Shown here: positions 62,367-64,000 of the stretch, piece by piece
Position numbering within the stretch: the first letter of the stretch is position 1
How the letters are laid out: every line of letters starts with the position of its first letter
Source of the DNA: Bacteroidales bacterium M7
GTDB taxonomy: Bacteria; Bacteroidota; Bacteroidia; Bacteroidales; Muribaculaceae
Assembly (NCBI GenBank): GCA_001689515.1
Contig: LUJR01000039.1
Span: 1-64,000, forward strand
Length of the DNA stretch: 64,000 nt
Reading direction: 5' to 3'
Program-made: the position numbers and the translations under genes
Notes under the pieces: generated by a model
What the model was told of the DNA's origin: nothing
Seen by the model: only the letters and a program-made list of their open reading frames with translations
Databases searched by the model: none

Positions 62367-63120
62367 TATGATATGTATCTTTAAGGTAAGCTACTGCTTT
62401 GGCTAAATCGTCGGGGGTATCTATACCCACGGTCTCATAGTCAGTAACACCTGTCTTGATGCTGTAGCCAGCTTGTAGCCAACGCAACTGTTCAAGAGAC
62501 TCAGCCAATTCAAGCGAGGACTGCGGCAGACGTGTAATCTCGCGCAACACATCCACACGATATGCGTACATGCCTACGTGTGTATAGTATTGATGGGATT
62601 GCTGCCACATATCGTGCTCTTTGCCCCAAAGATACGGTATGACAGAGCGGCTGAAATAGATAGCATTCATGTTATCATCGATCACCACCTTGGGCGAATT
62701 GGGATTGGCAAGACTTTCATAGCTGCCATCATGAGGAAATCGACGTATCAGGGTGGCTATAGTAACAGCATCATCAGTGTAGCACCGCTTAAGCTCCTCT
62801 ATCTGCTCAGGGTGTATAAACGGTTCATCGCCCTGGATATTGATAATGACATCGGCATCATGACCGAATCTGTCATATGCCTCCAGACACCTGTCAGTGC
62901 CGCTGCGATGCGTGACAGATGTTATCACGGCATTGTAACCATACTTGACTACCTCATCATATATGCGATTGTCATCTGTCGCCACCACCACAGTGTCAAG
63001 CGCTTTCAATGCCTGACGCACCACACGTATGATCATGGGCACACCGTCAATGTCAGCCAATGGTTTGCCTGGAAATCGTGTCGAAGAATATCGTGCCGGT
63101 ATTATACCTATAAATTTCAT
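62359..63120 (-). CDS. kdsB: 3-deoxy-manno-octulosonate cytidylyltransferase
   Basis: KdsB makes CMP-Kdo for lipid A core assembly. The start was set at 63120 (MKFIGIIPARYSSTRFPGKPL, 253 residues); the longer frame is upstream of any usual start. The signature ARYSSTRFPGKPL, RSGTDRCLEA, NIQGDEPFI and TGVTDYETVGIDTPDDL are all present. Its stop overlaps the M16-fold gene, and the flippase-like gene lies 16 bp upstream. Confidence 0.97.
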   Translation of the reverse strand: MKFIGIIPARYSSTRFPGKPLADIDGVPMIIRVVRQALKALDTVVVATDDNRIYDEVVKYGYNAVITSVTHRSGTDRCLEAYDRFGHDADVIINIQGDEPFIHPEQIEELKRCYTDDAVTIATLIRRFPHDGSYESLANPNSPKVVIDDNMNAIYFSRSVIPYLWGKEHDMWQQSHQYYTHVGMYAYRVDVLREITRLPQSSLELAESLEQLRWLQAGYSIKTGVTDYETVGIDTPDDLAKAVAYLKDTYHNG

Positions 63121-63136
63121 GATATAAAGATGATTA

Positions 63137-64000
63137 TTAAGTTGTCTTCTTATTGCCACGCATCCGCATGCCCTGACGTATCCAACCAGGCACTATGCAT
63201 GCTCCTATGACAAGATATATGTAATAACTTATTATGCGCCAGAAAAGAGCTATCACCACGGCAAGTCCGTAATCATTAAGCAGGTCGCCATAATATTCAG
63301 TGAACAGCCACTCGCTTACGCCGCTGCCTCCGGGCGTAGGACTGATGGTCAATACTATCCATACTACAAACTGACGTCCGAACACCACTAACTGGGAGGC
63401 ATAAGGGGCGAACGCCAGAAACAGCATGTTGACCACAAGGTATCTTGATGACCAGGATAGCCCTGTTGCTGCAAATGCCTTTATCCACCAGCCAAGCGAA
63501 CGATGCTTCAGATCCTTACCGGTAGCCTCCATATTGTCAGTCATCCTGACAGCCTTTTGCTGCCAACGCCGGAGAATGCGGATACGGAATATGGCGTTGA
63601 TTACTTTTTTGATAACCGCCGGACGCGCGATGACACCAAAAAACAGGAATGCAGTCCACAGCACTATGCCGGCATAGACCAACCAGAACACAGTGCGCAA
63701 TCCTGAAGTGAACGCATCGCTATTGAATCCGAATAATATCTCAGGCGATATTATCCACATCAATATCGGACAGAAGATGACAAAAAACGACTCATCAAGT
63801 ATCAACGTGGTCATCATCAACGTCGTGGCACGTCCGAAAGGGATACCCTCACGATGCAGATATATCATGCCGAAGGTAGAACCGCCTACCGATGATGGGG
63901 TCACCGCAGATGTGAACTCACACAGCATGTTGACTCTGATTGCCTGCTTCCACTTCAGTTGACGGTCAGTTATAGCCCGGAAACGCCAACTGAGTCCGAA
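63137..64000 (-). CDS. flippase-like membrane protein (UPF0104/LPG-synthase TM region), partial
   Basis: The gene runs off the right edge of the window: the frame stays open to position 64000 (codons for FGLSWRFRAITDRQ), so the true start lies outside. The visible 288 residues show several membrane segments and the family signature TPSSVGGSTFGMIYLHREGIP, with basic residues at the C-terminus (RQGMRMRGNKK). Members include the lipid-flipping part of lysylphosphatidylglycerol synthases and similar transporters; here the substrate is unknown. It sits next to kdsB. Confidence 0.9.
   Translation of the reverse strand, partial: FGLSWRFRAITDRQLKWKQAIRVNMLCEFTSAVTPSSVGGSTFGMIYLHREGIPFGRATTLMMTTLILDESFFVIFCPILMWIISPEILFGFNSDAFTSGLRTVFWLVYAGIVLWTAFLFFGVIARPAVIKKVINAIFRIRILRRWQQKAVRMTDNMEATGKDLKHRSLGWWIKAFAATGLSWSSRYLVVNMLFLAFAPYASQLVVFGRQFVVWIVLTISPTPGGSGVSEWLFTEYYGDLLNDYGLAVVIALFWRIISYYIYLVIGACIVPGWIRQGMRMRGNKKTT

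Noticed and set aside
1..64000. CRISPR array, prophage, insertion sequence or rRNA
   Set aside because: No direct-repeat arrays, phage structural genes, transposases or rRNA sequences were seen; only the integrase hints at a mobile element.

Overview
The window looks like a chromosome segment of a gut Bacteroidales bacterium, most likely of the family Muribaculaceae (an inference). Signs of Bacteroidota are: promoters of the form TTTG/TTG, about 20 bp, TAnnTTTG in front of many genes; almost no Shine-Dalgarno sequences; two-domain parvulin and OstA-like envelope proteins; a DUF4136 lipoprotein; and a Bacteroides-type tyrosine recombinase. A complete urease operon with its own urea channel fits a gut bacterium that uses host urea. 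Most of the window is housekeeping sequence with short gaps; one stretch, about 4.2 to 12.2 kb, is accessory and visibly more AT-rich.

Layout. 0-1.6 kb: a tyrosine recombinase with a strong palindrome at its predicted transcription start, the edge of an integrated element that continues to the left. 1.6-4.1 kb: prfC and rfbD. 4.2-6.3 kb: a promoter, a long structured leader ending in a terminator-like hairpin, a secreted His-rich peptide with four H-x-[DN]-x-H-x-[DN] motifs, and a radical SAM/SPASM enzyme 2 bp behind it. This is the best candidate for an undescribed system: a peptide modification system resembling the His-Xaa-Ser systems but with a different repeat and a single maturase. 6.4-12.2 kb: small exported proteins that repeatedly combine a signal peptide, sometimes TPR-like helices, and a domain opening with G-x-W, plus a Sel1-repeat protein and a membrane protein. 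12.2-14.4 kb: an exported peptidase T and two small unknowns.

14.5-18.9 kb: dnaJ, grpE, ispE and, divergently, dnaB. 18.9-27.0 kb (minus strand): ureA-ureB-ureC-[hairpin]-ureE-ureF-ureG-ureD-urea transporter-MFS transporter. 27.2-36.3 kb: tig, prfA, rpsF-rpsR-rplI, tpx, lon (with a long inverted repeat in its leader), pyrK-pyrD. 36.3-45.1 kb (minus strand): guaB, two parvulin-type foldases, an OstA-like protein and mutL, tightly packed. 45.3-54.4 kb: tRNA-Arg(CCG), a NUDIX hydrolase, dedA, rpe, ftsK, lolA-like, trxB, a MerR regulator, a DUF4136 lipoprotein, an exported alpha/beta hydrolase and a 49-residue acidic protein. 54.5-56.5 kb: a glycosyltransferase and a DegT-type aminotransferase for surface glycans. 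56.5-64 kb (minus strand): a flippase-like membrane protein cut by the window edge, kdsB, an M16-fold protein without its zinc motif, and menD-menB-menC-menE.

Start codons were moved inward where an internal ATG fits the family, the signal peptide or the predicted promoter better. Promoter and RNA calls rest on reading motifs by eye; none was computed.
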